Part shown: positions 36,601 through 44,421 of the stretch, piece by piece
Position numbering within the stretch: the stretch's first letter is position 1
How the letters are laid out: each line of letters starts with the position of its first letter
Assembly (NCBI RefSeq): GCF_002954225.1
Contig: NZ_PPTH01000017.1
Location: 439,311-503,310 of the forward strand
Length of the DNA stretch: 64,000 nucleotides
DNA from: Arthrobacter ruber
GTDB lineage: Bacteria > Actinomycetota > Actinomycetes > Actinomycetales > Micrococcaceae
Reading direction: 5' to 3'
Notes under the pieces: model-generated
The model's database searches: none
What the model was told of the DNA's origin: nothing
The model's input: only the letters and a program-made list of their open reading frames with translations
Position numbers and translations under genes: made by a program

Positions 36601-38619
36601 CGTGGAGCCGGACATCTCCCGGTTGAAGGCGCCCAGGGCGCGGCCGAGCTCCACGGGCCGGCCGAGGGAGTCGCCCTTCCAGAAGGGGAGCTTGCCGGGC
36701 TGCCCGAAGGCGGGGGAGACCAGCACGCGGTCGTGCGTGATCTCCTCGATGCGCCAGCTGGTGGCCCCGAGCGCGAAGACGTCGCCCACACGCGACTCGT
36801 ACACCATCTCCTCGTCGAGCTCCCCCACGCGGCGGCCTCCCGCACGGGGCCCCTCGCCCTCGGATCCGACGAGGAACACCCCGAACAAGCCGCGGTCGGG
36901 GATGGTGCCGCCGGAGGTGACGGCGAGGCGCTGGGCCCCGGGCCGGCCCGTGATGGTGCCCTCCACGCGGTCCCAAATGATGCGCGGGCGCAGTTCGGCG
37001 AACTCGTCGGACGGGTACAGGCCGGCGAGGAGGTCGAGGGTCGCGTCGAAGGCGGACCGCGGCAGGGTGGCGAACGGCGCGGAGGCACGGACGACGTCGA
37101 ACCACTCCTCGACGTCGATGGTGCCAAGCGCCGCGGCGGCGACGGTCTGCTGCGCCAGGATGTCCAGCGGATTGGTGGGGATGTAGAGGGGTTCGATCTG
37201 CCCGGCGAGCATGCGCTCCACGGTGACCGTGGTGTTGACGAGATCCCCGCGGTGCTTGGGGAACAGGACGCCCTGGGAGACCTCGCCCACCTGGTGGCCG
37301 GCGCGGCCCACGCGCTGCAGCCCGCTGGCCACCGAGTGGGGGGACTCCACCTGCACCACGAGGTCCACCGCGCCCATGTCGATGCCCAGCTCGAGGGAGC
37401 TGGTGGCGACGACGCAGCGCAGCCGCCCGGACTTGAGGTCGTCCTCGATGAGCGCGCGCTGGTCCTTGGACACCGAGCCGTGGTGGGCGCGGGCCAGCAG
37501 CGGCTCCGCGCCGTTGCTCTGCCCCGCCTGGGCCATCATCTCGGCCGGCGTGGCCGTGGTGTGCGCGAAGGACGGCGCCGCGGGCTCGACGGCGGCAGGG
37601 TTGCCGCCCGCGGCCCACACGGCGTCGCGCTCGAGGCGCTCGGCGTGGATCTCGTTGAGGCGTGCGGTCAGGCGTTCGGCGAGCCGGCGGGAGTTCGCGA
37701 ACACGATCGTCGACCGGTTCTGCTCGATCAGGTCGACGATCTTCTCCTCGACATGCGGCCAGATGCTCGCCTGCGGCACGGCGTCGCCGTCGTCGTCGGT
37801 GTTCGCCGCGGCCCCTCCGAGTTCCGTCATGTCCTCCACGGGCACGGTGACGGTCAGGTCCCACTTCTTCTCGGACGGCGGGGCGACGATCTCCACCGGG
37901 GCGTTGCCCGCGAGGAAGCGGGCCACGGTCTCCTTGGGCTCCACCGTGGCCGAGAGGCCGATGCGCTGCACGGGCTTGTCGAGCAGGGCGTCGAGGCGGG
38001 CCAGGGACACCGCGAGGTGCGCCCCGCGCTTGGTGCCCGCGACGGCGTGGACCTCGTCGATGATGACGGTGTCCACCTCCATCAGGGTCTCCCGCGCCTT
38101 GGAGGTGAGCATGAGGAACAGCGACTCGGGCGTGGTGATGAGGATGTCCGGCGGCCGCGTGAGCATGGCACGCCGCTCGGCCTGCGGGGTGTCACCGGAG
38201 CGGACGCCCACCGTGATGCCGGGCGCCGGCAGTCCCAGGCGCTTGGCCGTCTGGGTGATCCCGATCAGCGGTGCGCGCAGGTTCCGCTCCACGTCCACAC
38301 CGAGCGCCTTCAGCGGCGAGATGTAGAGCACGCGGGTGCTGCGCTTCGGTTTCGGGGGAGTCTTCCGGCCCTTCGCCGGAGCGGGGGCCTCCGGTTCGAG
38401 ATCGCCGTTCCCCTCGCCCGAGGCGATCAGGCGGTCCAGCGCCCAGAGGAACGCAGCGAGGGTCTTGCCGGAGCCGGTGGGTGCGACGACGAGGGCGTTG
38501 GACCCGGCCGAGATGGCGGACCACGCGCCCTCCTGGGCGGGCGTGGGCTCGGAGAAGGCCCCGGCGAACCACTCGTGCGTGGCCGGGGTGAACCTCGTCA
38601 GTACCTGCGTCGTCACCAC
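33628..38619 (-). CDS. lhr: Lhr-type large ATP-dependent helicase
   Basis: About 1,663 residues, the size of long actinobacterial Lhr. Motif I APTGSGKTLAAFLWALD, motif II IIDEVHAVAG, motif III LSATV, motif IV/V region VVATSSLELGIDMGAVD and motif VI QRVGRAGHQVG are present, followed by the winged-helix/beta-barrel Lhr core and a C-terminal extension of about 600 residues. Lhr is a DNA-repair 3'-5' translocase, shown in mycobacteria to unwind RNA:DNA hybrids. GTG codons at 38619 and 38616 precede TTQVLTRFTPATHEWF, the conserved beginning; upstream frame residues look non-coding. Confidence 0.95.
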   Translation of the reverse strand: MVTTQVLTRFTPATHEWFAGAFSEPTPAQEGAWSAISAGSNALVVAPTGSGKTLAAFLWALDRLIASGEGNGDLEPEAPAPAKGRKTPPKPKRSTRVLYISPLKALGVDVERNLRAPLIGITQTAKRLGLPAPGITVGVRSGDTPQAERRAMLTRPPDILITTPESLFLMLTSKARETLMEVDTVIIDEVHAVAGTKRGAHLAVSLARLDALLDKPVQRIGLSATVEPKETVARFLAGNAPVEIVAPPSEKKWDLTVTVPVEDMTELGGAAANTDDDGDAVPQASIWPHVEEKIVDLIEQNRSTIVFANSRRLAERLTARLNEIHAERLERDAVWAAGGNPAAVEPAAPSFAHTTATPAEMMAQAGQSNGAEPLLARAHHGSVSKDQRALIEDDLKSGRLRCVVATSSLELGIDMGAVDLVVQVESPHSVASGLQRVGRAGHQVGEVSQGVLFPKHRGDLVNTTVTVERMLAGQIEPLYIPTNPLDILAQQTVAAAALGTIDVEEWFDVVRASAPFATLPRSAFDATLDLLAGLYPSDEFAELRPRIIWDRVEGTITGRPGAQRLAVTSGGTIPDRGLFGVFLVGSEGEGPRAGGRRVGELDEEMVYESRVGDVFALGATSWRIEEITHDRVLVSPAFGQPGKLPFWKGDSLGRPVELGRALGAFNREMSGSTPDKAQERCARIGLDAWASGNLITYLTEQREATEVVPSDRTLVVERFHDELGDWRVVLHSPFGMPVHAPWALAVGARLEQRYGMDGAAMASDDGIVLRVPLMDDEPPGADLFLFDPEELDGIVTAEVGGSALFASRFRECAARALLLPRQNPSKRTPLWQQRQRSAQLLDVAKKYPTFPIVLETVRECLQDVYDLPALKDLAASIERRELRIVEVTTQQPSPFARSMLFGYVASFLYEGDSPLAERRAAALSLDPTLLNELLGRAELRELLDARVIAETELELQRLRPDRLARGLEGVADLLRLLGPLTVGEIAERLEAPADAQPALPAAGSGGAQAPGVLHGIDLRAGDEDPDEDLSDEALAAAAASPAPTPGRASPDLVREHVAALVKANRALTVHIAGVERIAAVEDAARLRDAIGVPLPMGIPLAFIEPVADPLGDLIGRYARTHGPFTAAEAAARLGLGVAVVTGSLQRLAGAGRVVEGEFRPAESVPVLDISAASGAAPGTITVHTPAASEWCDAEVLRRLRRRSLAALRQEVEPVDPAAYARFLPAWQHVGSSLRGLDGVVTVIDQLSGVPIPASAWEPLILAQRVANYAPAMLDELTATGEVLWSGAGSLAGNDGWIALHLAENAPLTLRPDPAFEPSSLHTALLDLLAGGGGFFLRQLTNLLDVQEATTDTAVVTALWDLVWAGRISNDTFTPVRALLAHGKTAHKQKPVPARARTSRAGRLGRAPGKSLTGASMRLTVGADDGGAYQRPTPPLAGGRWNMLPGVEAETTLHAHATAELLLDRYGVVTRGAVGNEGIPGGFGLMYKVLARLEEMGRCRRGYFIEHLGAAQFAVPATVDRLRSFSADNQLPTAQDVLGGEAAPLKAVALAATDPANPYGAALSWPQADGGHRAGRKAGALVVLVDGALALYVERGGKTLLTFTEDPDVLRAAALSLVTIIRRGAADKMALEKVNGGEILDTDIGRALADAGFHSTPKGLRIRA

Positions 38620-38647
38620 TTCATCATGCCCCAGCGCACCGACACTC

Positions 38648-38703
38648 GACGGAGGTGCGGCGCACCTCCGTCCTACTCCCGCCACAGGGGCGGGGGGAGT
38701 AGG
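38648..38703. promoter_or_regulatory. Two inverted repeats in the lhr / 38747 divergent gap
   Basis: A perfect 11-bp inverted repeat, GACGGAGGTGC (38648-38658) and its complement (38662-38672), separated by GGC, abuts a second one: CCTACTCCC (38672-38680) with GGGAGTAGG (38695-38703). Both lie between divergent genes, where terminators are not expected, so they are candidate operators. The regulator is unknown; the XRE-type gene at 39379 is one candidate. Confidence 0.5.
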
Positions 38704-38746
38704 TTTCAGGGGAGAGCCGCGCCGCGCGGCCGGGGGAGGAGCGGTC

Positions 38747-39382
38747 ATGGCGGCACGAGAAGCAGGGGCCGCTCAGCCTCGCGTCCCCCGCGGGCACGTG
38801 TCCCACAACTGGCTGCCGGTGGCGGGGATCGGGTCCCTCTTCGTCGGCGGGGCCGTGGCGGCGCTGGTCTTCGACGGCGACACGGGCCGCACGGCCGTCT
38901 ACTTCGTGGTCGGCACGCTGGTGCTCATCCTCCTGACCGCGCCGTGGCTCGTCCGCCACCCGCCCGCGATGCGCGCCGGCCCCGGTGCCTACCTGGTCCT
39001 CGCCGTCGTCGTGGAACTCGGTGCACTCCTCGGCGGGGCCGTGGAGGCGTTCCGCGGACTCGGTGCGTGGGTGGTGCTCGGGATCGGCCTCGCGGTGTAC
39101 GGGCACTTGGAGCGGGGCCGCGTGATGGTCACGGCCGGAGCGGGCGCCGCGCTCCTGGGCGTCGTCGCCATCGTCGCGGCGCTGCCCTGGCTGACCCTGG
39201 TGCTCGCACTGGCCACCGCCGCGCTGCTCGTGTTCGCGGCCTGGCGGCTGCGGCTGCTCGGGCTGCAGACGGCCGGGGCGCCCGGGTTGCCCGGCGTCCC
39301 GGGCGTTGGACGTGCCGTCGGGGATGCAGGGAGTGAATCAGAGGCTCGATGGTGGTACGGGACGGGAGGACGACGGCGATGA
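38747..39382 (+). CDS. Hypothetical membrane protein
   Basis: 211 residues with about six hydrophobic helices (VAGIGSLFVGGAVAALVF, AVYFVVGTLVLILLTAPWLV, AYLVLAVVVELGALLGG and others) and a Gly/Pro-rich cytosolic tail. No family recognised. GGAGGA lies 7 bases before the ATG. The stop overlaps the start of the XRE regulator (ATGA), so both come from one message and the membrane protein may share the regulator's signal. Confidence 0.75.
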   Translation: MAAREAGAAQPRVPRGHVSHNWLPVAGIGSLFVGGAVAALVFDGDTGRTAVYFVVGTLVLILLTAPWLVRHPPAMRAGPGAYLVLAVVVELGALLGGAVEAFRGLGAWVVLGIGLAVYGHLERGRVMVTAGAGAALLGVVAIVAALPWLTLVLALATAALLVFAAWRLRLLGLQTAGAPGLPGVPGVGRAVGDAGSESEARWWYGTGGRRR

Positions 39383-40218
39383 TCGATCGGGAGGGACTGG
39401 CTGCGTTCCTGCGCCACCGGCGCGAGGCGCTGCAGCCGGAGGACGTCGGACTGGTCCGGGGTTCCCGCCGGCGGACGGAGGGCCTGCGCCGGGAGGAAGT
39501 GGCAGCGCTGTGCAGCATGTCCACCGACTACTACGCCCGGTTGGAGCGCGCCACGGGACCGGCACCGTCGGAGCAGATGGTCGGTGCCATCACGCAGGGC
39601 TTCCGTCTGTCGCTGGACGAGCGTGACCATGTCTTCCGTCTCGCCGGGCACCAGCCACCTCCTCGCGGGACCTCGAGCGAGCACATCAGCCCTGGTCTGC
39701 TCCGTGTCTTCGATCGCCTGCAGGACACTCCTGCGGAGATCGTCACCGAACTCGGCGAGACTCTTCGCCAGACCCCGCTGGCGGCGGCGATCATGGGCGA
39801 CGCGTCTCATCGCAGGGGCGTGGACCGGTGTATCGGTTACCGGTGGTACACCGATCCATCGGTTCGGGCGCACTACCCGCCCGAGGAGCAGGAGGTGTTG
39901 TCCCGCGTGTATGCCGCCGGGCTGCGGGAACTGACCGCGCTGCGCGGCCCCCGGTCGCGGGCAGCGCAGCTCGCCACCCTGCTTCTCGAGCAGAGCGGGA
40001 CCTTCCACGATGTCTGGGCCGCCCAGGAGGTGGGCGTACGGCCCCCGGAGGTGAAGCGCTTCCACCATCCGGGAGTCGGGCCGCTCGAACTGGCATGCCA
40101 GACACTGCTCGATCCGGAGCAGTCCCATCGCCTCCTGGTCTATACGGCCGCCCCCGGAAGTGACAGCTACGACAAGCTGCAGGTCCTTGCGGCGATCGGT
40201 GCATCCACTCCTCCGTGA
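39379..40218 (+). CDS. XRE-family regulator with MmyB-like ligand domain
   Basis: 279 residues. The N-terminal helix-turn-helix contains RGSRRRTEGLRREEVAALCS and MSTDYYARLERATGPAPSEQ, the hallmark of MmyB-like regulators. The rest is the MLTR-type ligand-binding domain (RCIGYRWYTDPSVRAHYPPE, DVWAAQEVGVRPPEVKRFHH), which binds a small hydrophobic molecule in characterised relatives. The ATG at 39379 overlaps the previous stop and has GGGAGGA 8 bases upstream. The next gene is an SDR oxidoreductase, the usual partner and target. Confidence 0.9.
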   Translation: MIDREGLAAFLRHRREALQPEDVGLVRGSRRRTEGLRREEVAALCSMSTDYYARLERATGPAPSEQMVGAITQGFRLSLDERDHVFRLAGHQPPPRGTSSEHISPGLLRVFDRLQDTPAEIVTELGETLRQTPLAAAIMGDASHRRGVDRCIGYRWYTDPSVRAHYPPEEQEVLSRVYAAGLRELTALRGPRSRAAQLATLLLEQSGTFHDVWAAQEVGVRPPEVKRFHHPGVGPLELACQTLLDPEQSHRLLVYTAAPGSDSYDKLQVLAAIGASTPP

Positions 40219-40253
40219 TCCTCCCGTCCGAGGGGTGGATTCCCGATCAGTGG

Positions 40254-40278
40254 ATGGGCGCGCACTGGATGCGCCCAT
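40254..40278. promoter_or_regulatory. Inverted repeat upstream of the SDR gene
   Basis: ATGGGCGC (40254-40261) and GCGCCCAT (40271-40278) with a 9-base spacer, 64 bp before the SDR start and 36 bp after the regulator stop. It is a candidate operator for the MmyB-like regulator. Confidence 0.45.
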
Positions 40279-40341
40279 GGCGGACCGTGACCATGAGCTG
40301 GTAGCAGAAAAGATCATCCCCCACCCGAAGGTGTCACGCTC

Positions 40342-41271
40342 ATGACTCGCACTTCCGACTTCCAGGTCCCCGACCTCCACGGCACGTACGCCCTCGTCAC
40401 CGGAGCCAGCGACGGCATCGGCTACGTCATCGCAACTCGCCTTGCACGGGCGGGTGCCGACGTCGTCCTGCCCGTACGGAACGCGGCCAAGGGGCAGGCG
40501 GCGGCCGAACGGATCCGCACCCGGGTGCCGGGGGCCGACGTCACCACGCGGGCGCTGGACCTCTCCTCCCTGGATTCGGTGGCGTCACTGGTAGGGACAC
40601 TCACCGCCGAGGGTCGCCCCATCAACATCCTGATCAACAACGCCGGTGTCATGACCCCACCGAACCGCCTGACCACGAAGGACGGGGTCGAGCTGCAGTT
40701 CGGTACCAACCACCTCGGGCACTTCGCACTCACGCTCGGCCTCCTCCCGCTACTCCGGGACGGCGGCGCCCGTGTGACCCACCAGACGAGTGTCGCCGCT
40801 CGACAGGGCGGAATCAACTGGGACGACCTGAACTGGGAGAAGGACTACGACGGCATGAAGGCGTACTCCCAGTCGAAGATCGCCGTGGGACTCTTCGCCC
40901 GCGCCCTCGACGCCCGAAGCCGAGCCGAGGGCTGGGGACTGACCAGCAATCTGTCACACCCCGGGATCTCGCCCACCAATCTGCTCGCCGCGCAGCCGGC
41001 CATGGGCCGCCCGAAGGAGACCGGCAGCCGCCGATTGATCCGCCTCCTGTCCCGCGTGGGAATCACGGGAACGGTCGACAGCGCAGCGGGCCCTGCACTG
41101 ATGGCGGCGACCGACCCGACGGCACGAGGCGATGAGTTCTACGGCCCCCGACGCGTGCTCGGTGGCCCACCCGCCCGACGGGACCTCTGGGCTCCGCTCA
41201 CGAGCACGGACGACGCCGACAGGATCTGGGAGCACTCCGAACGCCTCGTAGGGGCACACTTCGCGAGGTGA
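40342..41271 (+). CDS. Short-chain dehydrogenase/reductase, retinol-dehydrogenase-like
   Basis: 309-residue SDR with [20 protein letters not shown], an Arg in the next loop (LPVRNAAKG) suggesting NADP, INNAGVM, and the catalytic block [16 protein letters not shown]. The long C-terminal part with [12 protein letters not shown] fits the WWOX/retinol-dehydrogenase-like group often found beside MmyB-type regulators. Substrate unknown. Confidence 0.88.
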   Translation: MTRTSDFQVPDLHGTYALVTGASDGIGYVIATRLARAGADVVLPVRNAAKGQAAAERIRTRVPGADVTTRALDLSSLDSVASLVGTLTAEGRPINILINNAGVMTPPNRLTTKDGVELQFGTNHLGHFALTLGLLPLLRDGGARVTHQTSVAARQGGINWDDLNWEKDYDGMKAYSQSKIAVGLFARALDARSRAEGWGLTSNLSHPGISPTNLLAAQPAMGRPKETGSRRLIRLLSRVGITGTVDSAAGPALMAATDPTARGDEFYGPRRVLGGPPARRDLWAPLTSTDDADRIWEHSERLVGAHFAR

Positions 41272-41362
41272 TGCGAACGGTCCCTCGATCGCGACGCCGG
41301 ACGCAGCAGCACCGTCCGGGAGGGTATCCACCGATCGAGGATCACCCGACGGCCCGAGCCGG

Positions 41363-42106
41363 CTAGGAGGCGGGCTGCAGCGTCCCGACCGTCATCAGCA
41401 CCACGGAGGTCGCGGAGCACGCGGGCAGCTGCTGCGGCAGCACGAGCGAGTCGGTGGCGCCGGGCGGGTACACGCGGAGCCCGACGGCGGGGGTGAGCCC
41501 GCAGTCGGCACCGTAGTTCTGGGCGTTCGTCTGCCGCACCGTGGTGGTGGACGACGCCCCCGGCGCGAGGGTGACCGGGACCGACGCCGACCCGTCGCGG
41601 TCCGCGGGAGCGCCGATCTGGGCACCGGATGCGTCCACGAAGGAGACCCCCGGGAAGCCGTCCACGGTGCATTCCTGGTCCGAGGCGTTGGTCAGCACGA
41701 TGGTGCGGGACACGCTGCCCGCCCCGGCGCCGCCGAGCTGGTCCTCGACGCTCCCGGTCAGCTGCGCCGCCGTGCAGGTCCCACCCGCCGCGGGCGTCGG
41801 CGCCGCGCTCGGCGTCGGATCCGCGGAAGAGGAGGCGGAGGTAGAAGCCGAGGCAGACGGCTCGGCGGCCCCGGACGGGCCCGACGACGGCGATGCCGAC
41901 GGCTCCGTGGTGCCGGTGGCCGAGCCCGATGCCGACGGCGATGCCGACGGCGATGCCGAAGCCGACGACGATACCGACGACGACACCGGCGGTGCCGCAG
42001 CCCCGCCGCCGTCCGTCCCGGACGACGCGCAACCGCTCGCCACCATCAGGGTTCCGGCGGCCGCAGCGGCCATGATCCAACGCTTGCTCCCCAGCAGACT
42101 AGTCAT
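41363..42106 (-). CDS. DUF4232 lipoprotein
   Basis: 247 residues. The lipoprotein signal MTSLLGSKRWIMAAAAAGTL ends in lipobox VASGC, with Cys26 as the expected lipidated residue. A low-complexity Ser/Ala/Pro/Thr spacer of about 75 residues tethers a DUF4232 domain (CTAAQLTGSV, NASDQECTVDGFPGVSFVD, PGASSTTTVRQTN). Extracytoplasmic; function unknown. The spacer DNA is a run of repeated GCCGACGGC-type triplets and could vary in length. Confidence 0.88.
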   Translation of the reverse strand: MTSLLGSKRWIMAAAAAGTLMVASGCASSGTDGGGAAAPPVSSSVSSSASASPSASPSASGSATGTTEPSASPSSGPSGAAEPSASASTSASSSADPTPSAAPTPAAGGTCTAAQLTGSVEDQLGGAGAGSVSRTIVLTNASDQECTVDGFPGVSFVDASGAQIGAPADRDGSASVPVTLAPGASSTTTVRQTNAQNYGADCGLTPAVGLRVYPPGATDSLVLPQQLPACSATSVVLMTVGTLQPAS

Positions 42107-42269
42107 GCCCTCACCCTACGTGCGGGATCCCGGAGCGCCAGTGGGCGGAGAACGCCGTGCCGTGATCGTTATCTGCGCCACCATCCGGGCCCCTGCCCGC
42201 GCAGGCCCGCGCAGGGCTCACGCCGGGCTCATGCCGGGCTGCAGGATGCCGGTGGGAGCCGGGTGGCGC

Positions 42270-42725
42270 CTATTCGTGGTGGTAGGAGCGCCCTCCGGCG
42301 ATCTCCTGCGCGCGGTACACCTGCTCGGCGAGGATGAGGCGCACGAGCTGGTGAGGGAAGACCAGCGGGGAGAGGGACCACACGAAGTCGGCGCGCTGGT
42401 GCACCTGCGGGTCCACGCCGTAGGCGCCGCCGATGATCACCGTGACGCTGCGGGACGCCTCGAGCGGCCGCAGGAGGGTGCGGGAGAGCGTCGGCGAGTC
42501 GATGGCCTTGCCGCGCTCGTCCAGGAGCACCACGTAGTCGGTACCGAGCCGGGCGAGGAGCCGCTCGGACTCCTCCCTGCGGGCGGCGTCGTGCTCGCGG
42601 GCGGAGTGGTTGATGAGCTGCCAGGACAGGTCGAACGGCTTCTTCAGGCGCTTCGCGTAGCGCTCGATGCCCTCGGAGACCCAGCTCTCGTGCTTGCGGC
42701 CCACTGCGAGCACCCGGATTGCCAT
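42270..42725 (-). CDS. rlmH: 23S rRNA (pseudouridine1915-N3)-methyltransferase
   Basis: 151-residue SPOUT methyltransferase that methylates pseudouridine 1915 in helix 69. Family blocks: MAIRVLAVGRKHESWV, IIGGAYGVD (SAM-binding knot), LSPLVFPHQLVRLILAEQVY and the C-terminal RSYHHE. Length and ends match the family exactly. It is divergent from the envelope operon that starts at 42958. Confidence 0.96.
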   Translation of the reverse strand: MAIRVLAVGRKHESWVSEGIERYAKRLKKPFDLSWQLINHSAREHDAARREESERLLARLGTDYVVLLDERGKAIDSPTLSRTLLRPLEASRSVTVIIGGAYGVDPQVHQRADFVWSLSPLVFPHQLVRLILAEQVYRAQEIAGGRSYHHE

Positions 42726-42900
42726 GGCCTCAGGTTATCGCCCCGGACCAGGGGCCCGCGTGGCGCCGGAGGGGTCCCGGGAGGCACGGGAACTGCCCCC
42801 GGAGGACCCCTGGAAGTGAACGCCCGGCGAACACGAGGCAAAGAACAGGCGTCCGCACAAGGGCTTCACCCGCCGAACTTCTCCTGTCCGATCCCGTGGA

Positions 42901-42918
42901 CCGTCAGTACGCTGACGG
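42901..42918. promoter_or_regulatory. Palindrome over the predicted -10 box of the envelope operon
   Basis: CCGTCAG (42901-42907), TACG, CTGACGG (42912-42918): perfect 7-bp arms. The TACGCT at 42908-42913 fits a -10 box about 45 bp before the ATG at 42958, so a protein bound here would block transcription. The -35 (TGTCCG, 42885-42890) is weak, and a hairpin in the transcript is the alternative reading. Confidence 0.45.
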
Positions 42919-42957
42919 AATCCCGGGCAGGGAACGAATCGTACGAAGGAGGCGGCA

Positions 42958-44421
42958 ATGTCGACCATCACCGATGGAATGGACGCACCACGCGCAGCGG
43001 ACGATGAGGCGCGCTCCCGACGACGAACGGTCGGCGTGATCCTCGCCGGTGGTATCGGCACGCGGATGGGCCTCGAGATCCCCAAGCAGCTGGTACCCGT
43101 GGCGGGCCGCACGAGCCTCGAGCACACCGTCGAGATCTTCCAGCAGTGCCCCGTCATCGACGAGATCATCGTGATGATGGATCCGGGCTCCATGGACCGC
43201 GCGGAGAAGCTCGTGACGCGGGAGCGCTTCCCGAAGCTGGCAGGGCTGCTGCCCGGCGGCCGCGACCGCAACGAGACCTCCTACCTGGCGCTGCGGGAGA
43301 TCGCGACGCCGGGCTCCAAGGTGGTCTTCCACGACGCCGTCCGTCCGCTCCTGGACCCCGCGATCATCCGCGCGTGCGTCGATGCGCTGGACACCTACGA
43401 CGCCGTCGACACCGGCATCCCCTCGGCCGACACCATCATCGAGGTGGACGAGCACGACATCATCCGCGCGGTGCCGCCGCGGGCATCCCTCCGCCGCGGG
43501 CAGACGCCCCAGGCCTTCCGGTGGGACACGCTGATGGAGGCCTACGGGTCCGCGCACCAGGACCCGGACTTCGCTGCCACGGACGACTGCTCGGTGGTGC
43601 TGAAGTACTGCCCGGACGTCCCGATCATCGTGGTGCCGGGCCACGAGGCCAACATCAAGATCACGCACCCCATCGACATCCACCTGGCCGACAAGCTGTT
43701 CCAGCTCAAGCACCAGAACGCCCCCGCCCTGCCGTTCCGGGCCGCCTCGCTCCGTGGCGCCGTCGTCGTCGTGTTCGGTGGCAGCTCGGGCATCGGCAGT
43801 GAGCTCGGCCGGCAGCTCTCTGACGAGGGCGCACACGTGCTGTGCCACAGCAGGACCGGCAGCGGCACCTTCGTGGAGGACCGCGCCTCCGTCGCGCGCG
43901 CCCTGGCCGACGCCGCCGACCGGTTCGGGCGGATCGACCACGTGGTGCTCACCGCCGGGGTCCTGACGATCGGCGACCTCGTGGGTCTCTCCGACGAGCA
44001 GCTCCAGCACGACGTCGGCGTGAACCTCATGGCCGCGTTCGTCGTCGCGCAGGAGTCCCACTCCCACCTGGCGGCCTCCCGCGGGTCCCTGCTGCTGTTC
44101 TCCTCGAGCTCCTACACGCGCGGCCGCGCCAAGTACACGGTGTACTCGGCCACGAAGGCGGCGCTCGTGAACCTCACGCAGGCGCTCGCGGACGAGTGGA
44201 GCTGCGACTCGATCCGGGTCAACTGCATCAGCCCGAGCCGCACCGCCACGCCCATGCGGGAGAAGGCGTTCGGTCACGAGGACGAGGCCACGCTCGTGCA
44301 GGCCGCCGACGTCGCCCGGGTGTGTGCGCAGGTCCTCGCCTCCGACACCACGGGGCAGGTCTTCGATGTCCGCCTGGCGCAGGTCGATCCACTGCCGACC
44401 CAGCTGGAAAGTGTCCGGTGA
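42958..44421 (+). CDS. Bifunctional cytidylyltransferase / SDR reductase, predicted CDP-ribitol synthase
   Basis: 487-residue fusion. Residues about 25-255 are an IspD/TarI-like cytidylyltransferase (VGVILAGGIGTRMGLEIPKQ, FHDAVRPLLDP, RRGQTPQAFRWDTL). Residues about 265-480 are a short-chain dehydrogenase (VVFGGSSGIGSELG, YSATKAALVNLTQAL). The same order is found in Haemophilus Bcs1/Acs1, which reduces ribulose-5-phosphate and activates it as CDP-ribitol. Another CDP-alditol cannot be excluded. GGAGG precedes the ATG, and the stop overlaps the next gene by GTGA. First gene of a six-gene coupled operon for a surface glycan. Confidence 0.85.
   Translation: MSTITDGMDAPRAADDEARSRRRTVGVILAGGIGTRMGLEIPKQLVPVAGRTSLEHTVEIFQQCPVIDEIIVMMDPGSMDRAEKLVTRERFPKLAGLLPGGRDRNETSYLALREIATPGSKVVFHDAVRPLLDPAIIRACVDALDTYDAVDTGIPSADTIIEVDEHDIIRAVPPRASLRRGQTPQAFRWDTLMEAYGSAHQDPDFAATDDCSVVLKYCPDVPIIVVPGHEANIKITHPIDIHLADKLFQLKHQNAPALPFRAASLRGAVVVVFGGSSGIGSELGRQLSDEGAHVLCHSRTGSGTFVEDRASVARALADAADRFGRIDHVVLTAGVLTIGDLVGLSDEQLQHDVGVNLMAAFVVAQESHSHLAASRGSLLLFSSSSYTRGRAKYTVYSATKAALVNLTQALADEWSCDSIRVNCISPSRTATPMREKAFGHEDEATLVQAADVARVCAQVLASDTTGQVFDVRLAQVDPLPTQLESVR

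Noticed and set aside
41815-42000. Repeated GCCGACGGC-like triplets as a regulatory repeat
   Set aside because: They encode the low-complexity Ser/Ala/Pro spacer of the DUF4232 lipoprotein, which explains the repetition.
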